Assembly: GCA_017471925.1 (NCBI GenBank)
Contig: JAFURM010000048.1
Span: 1 to 45,470, forward strand
Length of the DNA: 45,470 nucleotides
Source: Bacteroides sp.
GTDB taxonomy: Bacteria; Bacteroidota; Bacteroidia; Bacteroidales; Bacteroidaceae
Direction of reading: 5' to 3'
Part shown: one piece after another, positions 15,055-24,327 of the stretch
Position numbering within the stretch: position 1 is the first letter of the stretch
Layout of the letters: each line of letters starts with the position of its first letter
Translations under genes and position numbers: made by a program
Notes under the pieces: generated by a model
What the model saw: the letters and a program-made list of their open reading frames with translations, nothing else
The model's database searches: none
Told to the model about the DNA's origin: nothing

Positions 15055-16392
15055 TTACACGATGCCTTGAGCCATCATGGCGTTGGCCACCTTCATAAAG
15101 CCGGCAATGTTGGCACCCTTCACGTAGTTCACGTAACCATCGGCCTCGGTACCGTACTTCACGCAGTTTTGATGAATGTTCTCCATGATGTAGTGCAACT
15201 TGGCATCCACCTCTTCGGAACTCCAGGAAATGCGCTCGGAGTTCTGAGTCATTTCCAGACCGGACACTGATACACCACCGGCATTGGCAGCCTTGCCCGG
15301 TGCATAGAGTATCTTGGCATCCTGGAAAACCTTGATGGCTTCAGGAGTAGAAGGCATGTTGGCACCCTCGGACACTGCCATCACTCCATTGGCTACCAAC
15401 TGACGGGCATGGTCACCGTTCAGTTCGTTCTGAGTAGCGGAAGGCAGTGCGATGTCGGCTTTCTCACCCCAAGGCTTGGCACCTTCCACATACTTCACGC
15501 CCGGATATTGCTCGGCATATTCACGGATGCGGCCACGATAGAGGTTCTTCAACTCCATGATGTAATCCAACTTTTCGCGATCGATGCCGTCGGGGTCGTA
15601 CACATAACCGTCGGAGTCGGACATCGTGAGCACCTTGCCACCCAACTGCAGCACCTTCTCGGCCGTGTACTGCGCTACGTTTCCGGAACCGGAGATAAGC
15701 ACAGTCTTTCCCTTCAGGTCCTGACCTTTGGTCTTCAGCATCTCCATCAGGAAGTAAACATTACCGTAACCGGTTGCTTCGGGACGAATCAGTGAGCCGC
15801 CAAACTCACGGCCCTTACCGGTAAATGTGCCCGTAAACTCACGGGTCAGTTTCTTATACATACCGAACATGAAGCCCACTTCACGGCCACCCACACCGAT
15901 ATCACCGGCGGGAACGTCCATATCGGGACCTACATGACGCCACAGTTCCAGCATGAAGGCCTGGCAGAAACGCATCACCTCGGCACTGCTCTTGCCACGC
16001 GGAGAGAAATCGGAACCTCCCTTGCCACCACCCATAGGCAATGTGGTCAACGAGTTCTTGAATGTCTGCTCAAAAGCAAGGAACTTCAAGATGCCCAAGT
16101 TCACAGAGGAGTGGAAACGGATACCGCCCTTATAGGGACCGATGGCGTTGTTATGCTGCACGCGATAGCCCATATTGGTCTGCACGTTGCCTTTATCGTC
16201 CACCCAAGTGACACGGAACTGGAACACCCTGTCGGGAATACAGAGACGTTCTATCAAGTTCACCTTATCAAATTCGGGATGTTTGTTGTACTCTTCTTCG
16301 ATAGTTCCTAAAACTTCTTCTACTGCCTGATGATACTCCGGTTCATTGGGGAATCTTCTTTTCAGGTCTTCTAATACCTTAGCTGCATTCAT
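15055..16392 (-). CDS. gdhA: NADP-type glutamate dehydrogenase
   Basis: Hexameric cytoplasmic enzyme that interconverts 2-oxoglutarate plus ammonia and glutamate, the main ammonia-assimilation step in Bacteroides. The substrate-binding lysines are visible in GPYKGGIRF and TFKNS, and the catalytic Lys124 in PMGGGKGGSDF. The PAGDIGVGGREVGFM segment and the Rossmann motif VLISGSGNVAQYTAEK follow. At 445 aa from the ATG at 16392 it matches the family; the frame is open further upstream but carries no family sequence. A promoter with correct spacing lies at 16442-16472. The palindromic element at 14866-15039 follows the stop codon. Confidence 0.95.
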   Translation of the reverse strand: MNAAKVLEDLKRRFPNEPEYHQAVEEVLGTIEEEYNKHPEFDKVNLIERLCIPDRVFQFRVTWVDDKGNVQTNMGYRVQHNNAIGPYKGGIRFHSSVNLGILKFLAFEQTFKNSLTTLPMGGGKGGSDFSPRGKSSAEVMRFCQAFMLELWRHVGPDMDVPAGDIGVGGREVGFMFGMYKKLTREFTGTFTGKGREFGGSLIRPEATGYGNVYFLMEMLKTKGQDLKGKTVLISGSGNVAQYTAEKVLQLGGKVLTMSDSDGYVYDPDGIDREKLDYIMELKNLYRGRIREYAEQYPGVKYVEGAKPWGEKADIALPSATQNELNGDHARQLVANGVMAVSEGANMPSTPEAIKVFQDAKILYAPGKAANAGGVSVSGLEMTQNSERISWSSEEVDAKLHYIMENIHQNCVKYGTEADGYVNYVKGANIAGFMKVANAMMAQGIV

Positions 16393-16441
16393 AAACTTTA
16401 TTTCTTTATATTGGTTTATAATCCGTTTTTGATTTCGCTTG

Positions 16442-16472
16442 CAAAAGTACACATAAAAATCAAACCAACAAA
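16442..16472 (-). promoter_or_regulatory. Promoter of gdhA
   Basis: Minus strand: -33 TTTG (16472-16469), 19 nt, -7 TACTTTTG (16449-16442). The leader to the ATG at 16392 is about 40-45 nt. Confidence 0.8.
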
Positions 16473-16490
16473 CATTTTATAAGAAAAATA

Positions 16491-16523
16491 CGTGATAAAA
16501 CAACATTTTTCTGTTTTATCGCG
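16491..16523 (-). terminator. Hairpin between the ferredoxin operon and gdhA promoter
   Basis: 12-bp stem with one G-T type mismatch (16491-16502 cgtgataaaaca, 16512-16523). It lies between the stop of the small membrane protein (16576) and the gdhA promoter, so it may end the upstream operon. An operator role just upstream of the gdhA -33 element is the alternative. Confidence 0.45.
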
Positions 16524-16575
16524 CAAAAATGAATAAAAAGACAAAATATATACTCATTTTATGGTTCTATACGCT

Positions 16576-16749
16576 CTATTCCTTCTTCCGACTCTTGTAG
16601 ATGGGCAGGAAGATAAAGGCACTGGCCAACAGGAGCGTCACGATGACCGGACCATCCACACGCTCGGCACCGGTCAGCACAATGTAACACAATGCCGCCC
16701 AAAGCAGCACAATGCAGACCAGTTGGGTCTTGGAGAGTTTTCTTTTCAT
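16576..16749 (-). CDS. Small two-helix membrane protein (57 aa)
   Basis: A short frame on the minus strand, starting at the ATG at 16749 and ending at TAG 16576-16578. The protein begins MKRKLSKTQ and has two hydrophobic segments (LVCIVLLWAALCYIVL at about 10-25 and PVIVTLLLASAFIFLPIY at about 34-51). It ends with a basic tail KSRKKE. The positive-inside pattern puts both ends in the cytoplasm. Codon use matches the neighbouring genes and the hydrophobic pattern is unlike noise. It starts 19 bp after the EFR1-type ferredoxin gene, so it is probably co-transcribed. I do not recognise a family. Confidence 0.7.
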   Translation of the reverse strand: MKRKLSKTQLVCIVLLWAALCYIVLTGAERVDGPVIVTLLLASAFIFLPIYKSRKKE

Positions 16750-16768
16750 AAGTCACAATATGGATTCG

Positions 16769-17605
16769 TCAAAGTATCGTTTTGTTGGCTTTCGGCCGAT
16801 TGAAGTTGGCAGAAAGTAACGGAGCAAAGGGTGTATCGAAACGACGGGCCTGACGGGGACAACACTTGACGCAGGCACAACATCTGGTGCATCGCTCCTG
16901 AATCGTGTTGCACTCATCTCCCTCCACAATAGCAGCATTGGGACACGACTTCACACAAAGGCCGCAATGCGTGCAACGTCCGGCATCGGTTTGCGGCATA
17001 CGCGGAAAGACCGCTCCGCTCTTGCGCCATTTGGCAATCCGGTAGATAAACTTCAGCATGGGCCAAATGGGTTGTTTGGGACGGGGAATACGGGAGACAT
17101 CCACCCCATAGAGGTGCTCCATGTCGGTAGCGGCGGCTATCTTCCCGGCCACACTGCGTCCGAAGGCTTCGGCAAAAGCCAGGTCATCGGCATCAGGACG
17201 CCCCACGGCAATGGGATGCTCTGGTGTGCAGTAGGAGTGTTCGCCAATAAAGGTGCCTCCCGCAATCACCTTGAAGCCCTTCCGACAGGCCCAAGCATCC
17301 AGTTGCGTCAAGGCCGTTTCATAAGCCCGGTTACCATAGACCACCACCAGAGCGGCCGGTCCTCCAGCGGAACTTACCGTCTCCAACCGTTGCATGGCCA
17401 GCGGAGCGACCTTGCCGCCATATACTGGCACAGCAATGACCGTCAATGTCTCAGCGGCAATTTCCAACGGAGCAGGGAGTGGAGCCAATGTCAAATCGGC
17501 AATTTCCACATTATCCTCCCCCACTCCGCGAACAATAGCCTCTCCTATTTGTTGGGAAGTATGGGTAGGCGAAAACGTTATCAAATGTACTTTCTCAACC
17601 TTCAT
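16769..17605 (-). CDS. EFR1-type flavodoxin/ferredoxin fusion
   Basis: Probable electron-transfer protein. The first ~150 residues look flavodoxin-like: the FMN phosphate loop resembles TFSPTHTSQQIGEAIVRG, followed by AVPVYGGKVAPLAM and VVVYGNRAYETAL. The C-terminal part (about residues 215-265) carries two [4Fe-4S] sites, CTHCGLCVKSCP and CTRCCACVKCCP. This arrangement is that of EFR1-family ferredoxins. The start at 17605 (MKVEKVHLITF) begins directly at the first strand. Partner unknown; the small membrane protein 19 bp downstream is a candidate. It is transcribed divergently from rho. Confidence 0.85.
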   Translation of the reverse strand: MKVEKVHLITFSPTHTSQQIGEAIVRGVGEDNVEIADLTLAPLPAPLEIAAETLTVIAVPVYGGKVAPLAMQRLETVSSAGGPAALVVVYGNRAYETALTQLDAWACRKGFKVIAGGTFIGEHSYCTPEHPIAVGRPDADDLAFAEAFGRSVAGKIAAATDMEHLYGVDVSRIPRPKQPIWPMLKFIYRIAKWRKSGAVFPRMPQTDAGRCTHCGLCVKSCPNAAIVEGDECNTIQERCTRCCACVKCCPRQARRFDTPFAPLLSANFNRPKANKTIL

Positions 17606-17655
17606 CGTGATAATTTTAATTATATATATAATAAGGTATATAGTTGCTTCCACAG

Positions 17656-17663
17656 CAAAGATA
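17656..17663 (-). promoter_or_regulatory. -7 element for the ferredoxin gene
   Basis: The minus strand reads TATCTTTG about 50 nt upstream of the start at 17605. The nearest CAAA on the plus strand (17676-17679) is only 12 nt away, so the -33 element is unclear. Confidence 0.45.
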
Positions 17664-17689
17664 AGGCTTTATTAGCAAAAAAAGAACGA

Positions 17690-17724
17690 TTTGTTTATGA
17701 AAACCAAAATATTTCCTATCTTTG
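17690..17724 (+). promoter_or_regulatory. Promoter of rho
   Basis: TTTG at 17690-17693 and TATCTTTG at 17717-17724, with a 23-nt spacer at the long end of the usual range. The leader to the start at 17850 is about 120 nt, long enough for autoregulation as in other rho genes, but I see no specific structure. Confidence 0.65.
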
Positions 17725-17849
17725 CACCGCTGAAACCATCCGTTTTCCTACGGCAAGGAGAAATGACAAGACGGACTTCCGGTTCAGCCGACAACAAGTA
17801 CCCCCAAACAACATAGTGAATAACAGAATCAAACTCACACATATACTGT

Positions 17850-19937
17850 ATGTATAATATCATTCAATTAAACGACAAAAGTTTGCCGGAGCTGCAAGCT
17901 ATTGCCCAAGAATTGGGAATCAAAAAGACTGATTCACTGAAGAAAGAAGACCTGGTCTACAAAATTCTGGACGAACAGGCCATAGCCGGAGCCACCAAGA
18001 AAGTGGCCGCCGACAAGCTGAAAGAAGAGCGTAAGGCCGAGAAGCAGAAGCGTACACGCACCAAGAAGGAAGACGCGAAAGCCGACACCAAGGAAAAGAC
18101 TGCAAAGACAAACGACAACGCGACGAAGACGTCCAAGAAAGCCAAAACACCTAAGGCGGCAGCGACTCAAGAGACTACAGCCGTGACAACAGAGCCTGTA
18201 GCTGCAGCCACTACAACAGAGGCTTCAGACAAGAAGAGCAGCGACGAGAGCAAGCCGACTGCTACAGTCCAACCCGAAACCGCCCCTCAGCAGGAAGCAG
18301 TTCCCCAAAAGCGCAAGCCGGGACGTCCGCGCAAGAAACAACCGGAACCGGTCGCTGCCACACAGGAGACAACTCCCAAGACTGAATCGCCCAAAGCCGA
18401 GCAACAGCCTACAGAACAACCCGTAGCCGCACAGCAAGAAGTACCTGCCACACAGGCCACCCCCACAGAAGAGAAGAAAGAGGAGGCCGTCCCTGTAGCA
18501 GAAGAGAAGAAAACAGTCATTGAGCCGGGCGACGACTTCATTCCCATAGAAGACCTGCCCACCGAGAAGGTCGACCTGCCCACCGAGTTAATCGGCAAGT
18601 TCGAGGCAACCAAGGCAGAGGCACCGGCCATTCCCCAACAGCCCGAAGGTCAAGGCAAGCGCCAGCGCCAACGCATCAATAACAACAACCGTAACAATCC
18701 CAACAACAATAATAACCAACAGCGCCAGCAACAACAACGCCAGGCACAACCCGGCAACAATGTTCCCGAAGCCAGCAGCATGCCCGAGCGCAAGCCGCAG
18801 GAAAAGGCTTATGACTTTGAGGACATCCTGGGAGGTGTAGGTGTACTGGAAATCATGCCCGACGGTTACGGTTTCCTCCGCTCGTCCGACTATAACTACC
18901 TCTCCTCACCCGATGACATCTACGTGTCACAATCGCAAGTGAAACTCTTCGGTCTGAAGACCGGTGACGTAGTGGACGGCGTTATCCGCCCGCCCAAGGA
19001 GGGTGAGAAGTACTTCCCGTTGGTGAAGGTGAACAAGATCAACGGACGTGACCCCGGCTTTGTGCGCGACCGTGTTCCCTTTGAACACCTCACTCCCCTC
19101 TTCCCCGACGAGAAGTTCAAGCTCTGCAAGGGAGGCTACAGCGACTCCCTCTCCGCCCGTGTGGTAGACCTTTTCTCTCCCATCGGCAAGGGACAGCGTG
19201 CCCTCATCGTGGCCCAGCCCAAGACCGGTAAGACCATCCTGATGAAAGACATCGCCAATGCCATTGCAGCCAACCATCCCGAGGTCTACATGATTATGCT
19301 GCTCATTGACGAACGTCCGGAGGAAGTGACCGACATGGCCCGCACCGTCAACGCCGAGGTCATCGCCTCCACCTTTGACGAACCCGCCGAGCGTCACGTC
19401 AAGATTGCCGGTATCGTATTGGAAAAGGCCAAGCGCATGGTAGAGTGCGGACACGATGTGGTCATCTTCCTGGACTCCATTACCCGACTGGCCCGTGCTT
19501 ACAACACCGTCTCTCCGGCTTCGGGCAAGGTGCTCTCCGGTGGTGTGGATGCCAACGCCCTGCACAAGCCCAAACGCTTCTTCGGTGCTGCCCGCAACAT
19601 TGAAGGAGGCGGCTCGCTCACCATTCTGGCCACTGCACTCATAGACACCGGCTCCAAGATGGACGAAGTGATTTTCGAAGAGTTCAAGGGCACAGGAAAC
19701 ATGGAACTGCAGCTCGACCGCGGCCTGAGCAACAAGCGCATCTTCCCTGCCGTGAACATCATTGCATCCAGCACCCGTCGCGACGACCTCCTGCAAGACA
19801 AGACGACCCTCGACCGCATGTGGATTCTCCGCAAGTACCTGGCCGACATGAATCCGCTGGAGGCTATGGAGTTCGTGAAAGACCGTCTGGAGAAGACCAA
19901 GGACAACGACGAGTTCCTGATGAGCATGAATGGATAA
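17850..19937 (+). CDS. rho: Transcription termination factor Rho with a long disordered N-terminal insert
   Basis: RNA-dependent ATPase hexamer that ends transcription. The N-terminal Rho_N helices are at residues ~1-45 ([20 protein letters not shown]). An insert of ~270 residues follows: Lys/Glu/Ala/Thr/Pro-rich to ~230, containing an AT-hook-like RKPGRPRKK, then Asn/Gln-rich ([23 protein letters not shown]) at ~270-305. The RNA-binding cold-shock-like domain starts at [24 protein letters not shown]. Walker A is residues 455-462 (AQPKTGKT) and Walker B is [16 protein letters not shown]. The total of 695 aa compares with 419 in E. coli. Published work on Bacteroides thetaiotaomicron Rho links such an insert to phase separation and gut fitness. 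ffh follows 34 bp downstream. Confidence 0.95.
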   Translation: MYNIIQLNDKSLPELQAIAQELGIKKTDSLKKEDLVYKILDEQAIAGATKKVAADKLKEERKAEKQKRTRTKKEDAKADTKEKTAKTNDNATKTSKKAKTPKAAATQETTAVTTEPVAAATTTEASDKKSSDESKPTATVQPETAPQQEAVPQKRKPGRPRKKQPEPVAATQETTPKTESPKAEQQPTEQPVAAQQEVPATQATPTEEKKEEAVPVAEEKKTVIEPGDDFIPIEDLPTEKVDLPTELIGKFEATKAEAPAIPQQPEGQGKRQRQRINNNNRNNPNNNNNQQRQQQQRQAQPGNNVPEASSMPERKPQEKAYDFEDILGGVGVLEIMPDGYGFLRSSDYNYLSSPDDIYVSQSQVKLFGLKTGDVVDGVIRPPKEGEKYFPLVKVNKINGRDPGFVRDRVPFEHLTPLFPDEKFKLCKGGYSDSLSARVVDLFSPIGKGQRALIVAQPKTGKTILMKDIANAIAANHPEVYMIMLLIDERPEEVTDMARTVNAEVIASTFDEPAERHVKIAGIVLEKAKRMVECGHDVVIFLDSITRLARAYNTVSPASGKVLSGGVDANALHKPKRFFGAARNIEGGGSLTILATALIDTGSKMDEVIFEEFKGTGNMELQLDRGLSNKRIFPAVNIIASSTRRDDLLQDKTTLDRMWILRKYLADMNPLEAMEFVKDRLEKTKDNDEFLMSMNG

Positions 19938-19971
19938 ATACATAATTCACAATTCATAATTATTCTGCATC

Positions 19972-21303
19972 ATGTTTGACAATCTTAGTGAAAGATTAGA
20001 ACGTTCATTCAAAATATTGAAAGGTGAAGGAAAAATCACCGAAATCAATGTGGCCGAAACCTTGAAAGACGTGCGCAAGGCTCTGCTCGATGCCGACGTC
20101 AACTACAAGGTAGCCAAGAACTTCACCGATACCGTAAAGGAGAAGGCATTGGGACAGAACGTACTCACAGCCGTGAAGCCCAGCCAGTTGATGGTGAAGA
20201 TAGTACACGATGAGCTCACCGTCCTGATGGGTGGCGAGACCGCCGAAATCAACATTGACAGCAAGCCCGCCGTCATCCTGATGTCCGGTCTGCAAGGTTC
20301 GGGTAAAACCACCTTCTCCGGCAAACTGGCCCGCATGCTGAAGACCAAGAAGAACCGCAAGCCGTTGCTCGTGGCCTGTGACGTCTATCGTCCTGCCGCC
20401 ATTGAGCAGCTGCGCGTGTTGGCCGAACAGATTGGCGTGCCCATGTATAGCGAACCGGAAAGCAAGAATCCCGTACAGATAGCACAGAACGCCATCCAAG
20501 AGGCCAAGGCCAAGGGTTACGACCTGGTCATCGTCGATACAGCCGGTCGTCTGGCCGTGGACGAGGAGATGATGAACGAGATTGCCGCCATCAAGGAGGC
20601 CATCCATCCCAATGAAATTCTCTTCGTAGTGGATGCCATGACCGGTCAGGATGCCGTGAACACGGCCCGCGAGTTCAATGAACGGCTGGACTTCAACGGT
20701 GTCGTACTGACCAAGCTGGACGGTGACACCCGTGGCGGTGCCGCTCTCTCCATCCGCACAGTGGTCAACAAGCCCATCAAGTTTGTAGGTACCGGTGAGA
20801 AGTTGGAAGCCATCGACCAGTTCCACCCCTCACGTATGGCCGACCGTATCCTCGGCATGGGCGACATCGTTTCATTGGTGGAACGTGCCCAGGAACAGTA
20901 TGACGAGGAAGAAGCCAAACGCCTGCAGCGCAAGATCCAGAAAAACCAGTTCGACTTCAACGATTTCATGGCCCAAATCCAACAAATCAAGAGAATGGGT
21001 AACCTGAAAGATCTCGCCTCCATGATTCCCGGTGTAGGCAAGGCACTCAAGGACATAGATATCGATGACAATGCTTTCAAGAGCATCGAGGCCATCATCA
21101 ACTCCATGACCCCCAAGGAGCGTACCAATCCTGAGATATTGAACGGCAGCCGCCGCCAGCGTATCGCCAAAGGCAGTGGAACCAACATCCAGGAAGTGAA
21201 CCGTCTCCTGAAGCAGTTCGACCAGACTCGCAAGATGATGAAGATGGTCACCGGCAGCAAGATGGGCAAGATGATGGGAGGCATGCCGAGAATGAAACGA
21301 TAA
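19972..21303 (+). CDS. ffh: Signal recognition particle protein Ffh (SRP54)
   Basis: GTPase that binds signal sequences and 4.5S RNA and targets nascent membrane proteins to FtsY. The N domain is MFDNLSERLERSFKILKG. The G domain has G1 GLQGSGKTTFSGKLA (about residue 103), DTAGRLAVDEEMM and TKLDGDTRGGAALSI. The methionine-rich M domain ends in KMMKMVTGSKMGKMMGGMPRMKR. All 443 residues fit the family. It lies between rho and folD on one strand with short gaps. Confidence 0.96.
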   Translation: MFDNLSERLERSFKILKGEGKITEINVAETLKDVRKALLDADVNYKVAKNFTDTVKEKALGQNVLTAVKPSQLMVKIVHDELTVLMGGETAEINIDSKPAVILMSGLQGSGKTTFSGKLARMLKTKKNRKPLLVACDVYRPAAIEQLRVLAEQIGVPMYSEPESKNPVQIAQNAIQEAKAKGYDLVIVDTAGRLAVDEEMMNEIAAIKEAIHPNEILFVVDAMTGQDAVNTAREFNERLDFNGVVLTKLDGDTRGGAALSIRTVVNKPIKFVGTGEKLEAIDQFHPSRMADRILGMGDIVSLVERAQEQYDEEEAKRLQRKIQKNQFDFNDFMAQIQQIKRMGNLKDLASMIPGVGKALKDIDIDDNAFKSIEAIINSMTPKERTNPEILNGSRRQRIAKGSGTNIQEVNRLLKQFDQTRKMMKMVTGSKMGKMMGGMPRMKR

Positions 21304-21324
21304 TCCCCAAGCAACGATAGAACC

Positions 21325-22206
21325 ATGCAGATTATTGACGGAAAAGCCATCTCCGAGCAGGTGAAGCAGGAGATTGCAGCAGAAGTGGCAGAGATTGTGG
21401 CAGCAGGAGGCAAACGTCCTCACCTGGCAGCCATCCTCGTAGGCCATGATGGCGGCAGCGAGACCTATGTGGCCGCCAAGGTGAAAGCGTGTGAAGTATG
21501 CGGATTCAAGTCATCACTCATCCGCTATGAGGCCGATGTGACCGAAGAGGAGCTCCTGGCCAAGGTGCGCGAACTGAATGACGACAACGACGTGGACGGC
21601 TTCATTGTACAGTTACCCTTGCCCAAACACATCTCCGAGCAGAAGGTCATCGAGACCATCGACTACCGCAAGGACGTGGACGGCTTCCACCCCATCAACG
21701 TGGGACGCATGAGCATCGGCCTGCCCTGCTACGTGTCAGCCACCCCTAACGGCATCCTGGAACTGCTGAAACGCTATAACATCGAAACGCAAGGCAAGAA
21801 ATGTGTCGTCCTGGGCCGCAGCAACATCGTGGGCAAGCCGATGGCCAGCCTGATGATGCAGAAAGCCTATCCGGGCGATGCCACAGTGACCGTTTGCCAC
21901 AGCCGCAGCAAAGACCTGGTGAAGGAATGCCAGGAGGCGGACATCATCATTGCCGCATTGGGCCAGCCCAACTTTGTAAAGGCCGACATGGTGAAGCCCG
22001 GAGCAGTCATCATCGACGTAGGTACCACCCGAGTGCCCGATGCCACCCGCAAGAGCGGTTTCAAGCTGACCGGTGACGTGAAGTTTGATGAAGTGGCCGA
22101 GAAATGCTCTTATATCACCCCCGTACCCGGCGGCGTAGGTCCCATGACCATCGTTTCTCTGATGAAGAACACGCTGTTGGCCGGAAAGAAGGCCATCTAC
22201 AAGTAA
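21325..22206 (+). CDS. folD: Bifunctional methylenetetrahydrofolate dehydrogenase/cyclohydrolase
   Basis: Interconverts 5,10-methylene-, methenyl- and 10-formyl-tetrahydrofolate. The active-site Tyr-x3-Lys is in [13 protein letters not shown]. The signatures [33 protein letters not shown] and [16 protein letters not shown] are intact. 293 aa, normal. Its stop (TAA 22204-22206) overlaps the ATG of the next gene by one base, implying coupled translation. ffh is 21 bp upstream. Confidence 0.96.
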   Translation: MQIIDGKAISEQVKQEIAAEVAEIVAAGGKRPHLAAILVGHDGGSETYVAAKVKACEVCGFKSSLIRYEADVTEEELLAKVRELNDDNDVDGFIVQLPLPKHISEQKVIETIDYRKDVDGFHPINVGRMSIGLPCYVSATPNGILELLKRYNIETQGKKCVVLGRSNIVGKPMASLMMQKAYPGDATVTVCHSRSKDLVKECQEADIIIAALGQPNFVKADMVKPGAVIIDVGTTRVPDATRKSGFKLTGDVKFDEVAEKCSYITPVPGGVGPMTIVSLMKNTLLAGKKAIYK

Positions 22207-23351
22207 TGAGAAGCATTCTTTTACTCCTCACCTTATTATATAATGCGCTGCTGCCTGCCCAGCAGCGCATTACTTTATTGTTTGCAGGCGACCTGATGCA
22301 ACACCAGGCACAGATAGACGCCGCACGCACAGCCGACGGACGTTATGACTATTCCGGCTGCTTCGCTTCAGTGAAGGAGCAAATAGAAGCCGCCGATATT
22401 GCCATCGGCAATCTGGAGGTGACTCTCGGCGGAAAGCCCTATCGTGGCTATCCCGCCTTCTCCGCACCCGATGAATATCTCATGGCCATTCGTGACGCCG
22501 GTTTTGACGTGCTGCTCACGGCCAACAACCACTGCCTGGACAGAGGAAGAAAAGGACTGGAGCGCACACTCTCCCAACTCGACTCCCTCGGCATACCATG
22601 TGCAGGCACCTACCGTCATACCGCAGAGCGCACCCTGCGCTACCCACTGCTCATTGAGAAGAAAGGTTTCCGCATCGCTCTGCTCAACTACACCTACGGC
22701 ACAAACGGAATCCGCCCCTCCGCTCCCAACCACGTGAACTACATCAACAAGGAGGAGATGCAGGCAGACATCCGTGCCGCCCATGCCCTACGTCCCGATG
22801 CCATCATTGCCTGTATGCACTGGGGAGAGGAATACAAGTCTCTGCCCAACCGCGAACAGAAAGAACTGGTCGATTGGCTATTGGCACGGGGAGTGACCCA
22901 CATCATCGGAGCACATCCCCACGTCATCCAGCCGATGGAGCTGCGCGAGGCAGGCACCCGCCAACATGTAGTGGCCTACTCACTCGGCAATTTCTTCTCC
23001 AACATGAGTGCCCTTCACACCGATGGAGGCCTCCTCTTCACCTTGGAACTGGAGAAGTATCCCCTCCCCCAACCCATTGCACCCCAATTCCTTCAGGAAC
23101 TCCGTCCGCCCACGCTGGAATCCGCCTTCGTCCTGCCCACCGGTTGCCGGGTAAGCCATTGCCACTATTCCCTCGTCTGGACGCTCCGCCCCAAGCAAAG
23201 CGGTGAGAAGAACTTCCGTCTCCTTCCCGTCTCCTATCCTGCCGACTCACTTCCCACAACTGCGCGTAACAGTCTGAAAATCTTCACCAAGAACGCCCGT
23301 ACTCTGCTGGGGAGACATAACATCGGCATCGGTGAAACCAACAAAAAGTGA
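22206..23351 (+). CDS. CapA/PgsA-like metallophosphatase-fold protein
   Basis: Secreted or periplasmic protein of the CapA (poly-gamma-glutamate synthesis) family. A short signal peptide ([19 protein letters not shown]) precedes the domain. Metal-site motifs visible in order: LLFAGDLMQHQ, NLEVTLGG, LLTANNHCLDRG, HWGEEYK, IIGAHPHVIQPMEL and SLGNFFSN, all as expected for the PGA_cap fold. At 381 aa it is normal length. The ATG at 22206 overlaps the folD stop; the open frame further upstream lies over folD and is not used. No other polyglutamate genes are nearby, so a polyglutamate role is uncertain and the exact reaction is unknown. Confidence 0.85.
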   Translation: MRSILLLLTLLYNALLPAQQRITLLFAGDLMQHQAQIDAARTADGRYDYSGCFASVKEQIEAADIAIGNLEVTLGGKPYRGYPAFSAPDEYLMAIRDAGFDVLLTANNHCLDRGRKGLERTLSQLDSLGIPCAGTYRHTAERTLRYPLLIEKKGFRIALLNYTYGTNGIRPSAPNHVNYINKEEMQADIRAAHALRPDAIIACMHWGEEYKSLPNREQKELVDWLLARGVTHIIGAHPHVIQPMELREAGTRQHVVAYSLGNFFSNMSALHTDGGLLFTLELEKYPLPQPIAPQFLQELRPPTLESAFVLPTGCRVSHCHYSLVWTLRPKQSGEKNFRLLPVSYPADSLPTTARNSLKIFTKNARTLLGRHNIGIGETNKK

Positions 23352-23379
23352 TTTTCTTGCAAAATAAATCCCCAAAACG

Positions 23380-23411
23380 TTTGCAATATCAGAAATAACC
23401 TCTATCTTTGC
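23380..23411 (+). promoter_or_regulatory. Promoter of the tRNA-His gene
   Basis: TTTG at 23380-23383, 20 nt, TATCTTTG at 23404-23411. The tRNA begins 28 nt downstream. Confidence 0.8.
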
Positions 23412-23438
23412 ACCGCATTTGAGAAATGCACTAACATG

Positions 23439-23516
23439 GTGACTATAGTTCAGTCGGTTAGAGCGTCAGATTGTGGTTCTGAATGTCGTGGGTTCGAATC
23501 CCACTAGTCACCCCAA
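23439..23516 (+). tRNA. tRNA-His (anticodon GTG)
   Basis: Cloverleaf is complete: acceptor gtgacta (23440-23446) pairs with tagtcac (23506-23512), the anticodon loop ttgtggt carries GTG at 23474-23476, and the T arm is gtggg-ttcgaat-cccac. The extra G-1 typical of tRNA-His is at 23439 and pairs with C73 (23513). CCA (23514-23516) is encoded. The downstream region holds accessory-gene remnants, so the tRNA may have served as an integration site. Confidence 0.97.
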
Positions 23517-23521
23517 GTTAA

Positions 23522-23556
23522 AATCCTAAGTAGTTCAAAATAAACTGCTTAGGATT
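23522..23556 (+). terminator. Rho-independent terminator of tRNA-His
   Basis: 14-bp stem with one mismatch (23522-23535 aatcctaagtagtt; 23543-23556), a 7-nt loop and a run of T at 23555-23560. Confidence 0.85.
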
Positions 23557-23593
23557 TTTTATAAAAATCCCGTCAGATTCCCGTCTTACTTTA

Positions 23594-23756
23594 AGAAACT
23601 GTTTTGATTTTATTTATGCATTCTTTTAAGGAGTCTTTTCACGGATGTTTTCCTTCTCTTTCAAGGAGCATAGCGGGCTATGTGACGAGAAAGAACGGGC
23701 AAAATATCTCGAAAAGACTCCTCATAAAAAGGCTGAATAATTTCAAAACAGACTCT
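23594..23756 (+). repeat. Dispersed palindromic element, copy B (complete, ~163 bp)
   Basis: Same unit as 14866-15039, same right-arm orientation. The right end (23735-23756) is nearly identical to that of copy A. The left end (agaaactgttttgattttat) is diverged. The interior keeps ggagtcttttc / gaaaagactcc, agcgggctat and gacgagaaagaacgggcaaa. It lies 38 bp after the tRNA-His terminator. Confidence 0.85.
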
Positions 23757-23791
23757 CAATGGAGTATGATTCTGGGTCTAAAAAGACTAAT

Positions 23792-24098
23792 TTAGGAACC
23801 GAGTCAGTCACTAAGTACTCATCAAGTAATCGTTAAGCTGTCCCTAAGTATTCCAAACATTTATGCACTGCTACAAAAGATGGTTTCTCCTATGTCTGCT
23901 AAAGACATGCGCAATCTTTGTGGACAGAAAGACTCTTCCTATTTCAAGACCAAAGTCATAGATTCTCTTATTGCAGAGGGTTTGGTAGCTATGACCCAGC
24001 CCGATTCACCTAAAAGCCCTACGCAAAAGTATTACATGACAGACTTAGGAAAAACTTTGCTCAAGAACGAAACAATTGAAAAAACTTCCTATATGTAA
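23792..24098 (+). pseudogene. Degraded 3' end of an accessory regulator with a winged-helix C-terminus
   Basis: The last part (from about 23880) reads SAKDMRNLCGQKDSSYFKTK then VIDSLIAEGLVAMTQPDSPKSPTQKYYMTDLGK. This is the winged-helix tail found in Bacteroidota AlbA_2/AAA-4 and Fic-type proteins ('MTxPDxPxSxxQKYxLTxxG'). Just upstream, in a different frame, LGTESVTKYSSSNR ends in a stop at 23834-23836 and resembles the linker that normally precedes this domain. The gene is therefore truncated and frameshifted. It is AT-rich, unlike its neighbours. Confidence 0.6.
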
Positions 24099-24327
24099 GG
24101 CAAAAATATATGAAGGTCCAAATACGGAGTATAGACTAATTAATGAGCAGCATCTGCTATATTCAAACATCTTTAACATGAAAGATGAAGGAGATGGATT
24201 GGGACTGGCAATGATGCGTGATATTAAGTTCTACTATCCTGATGATAAAGACTTCCGTTACGTCAAACTAGTTGTGGACAGAATGGAACAGACAGAAAGT
24301 GAAATTGATACGATTGTTAAAATGTAA
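24076..24327 (+). CDS. Small AT-rich frame, unknown; possible remnant
   Basis: Up to 83 codons from a TTG at 24076, overlapping the end of the preceding remnant; an internal ATG at 24178 would give 49 aa (MKDEGDGLGLAMMRDIKFYY...). The sequence is soluble and mixed in charge, with aromatic residues and no low-complexity bias, so it may be a real domain or fragment. I do not recognise it. Its position between a degraded gene and a repeat array argues for a remnant. Confidence 0.35.
   Translation: MKKLPICKAKIYEGPNTEYRLINEQHLLYSNIFNMKDEGDGLGLAMMRDIKFYYPDDKDFRYVKLVVDRMEQTESEIDTIVKM

Noticed and set aside
16559-16756. 65-codon minus-strand frame overlapping the small membrane protein
   Set aside because: Out of phase with the better candidate at 16576-16749; Cys/His/Gly-rich product without hydrophobic pattern.
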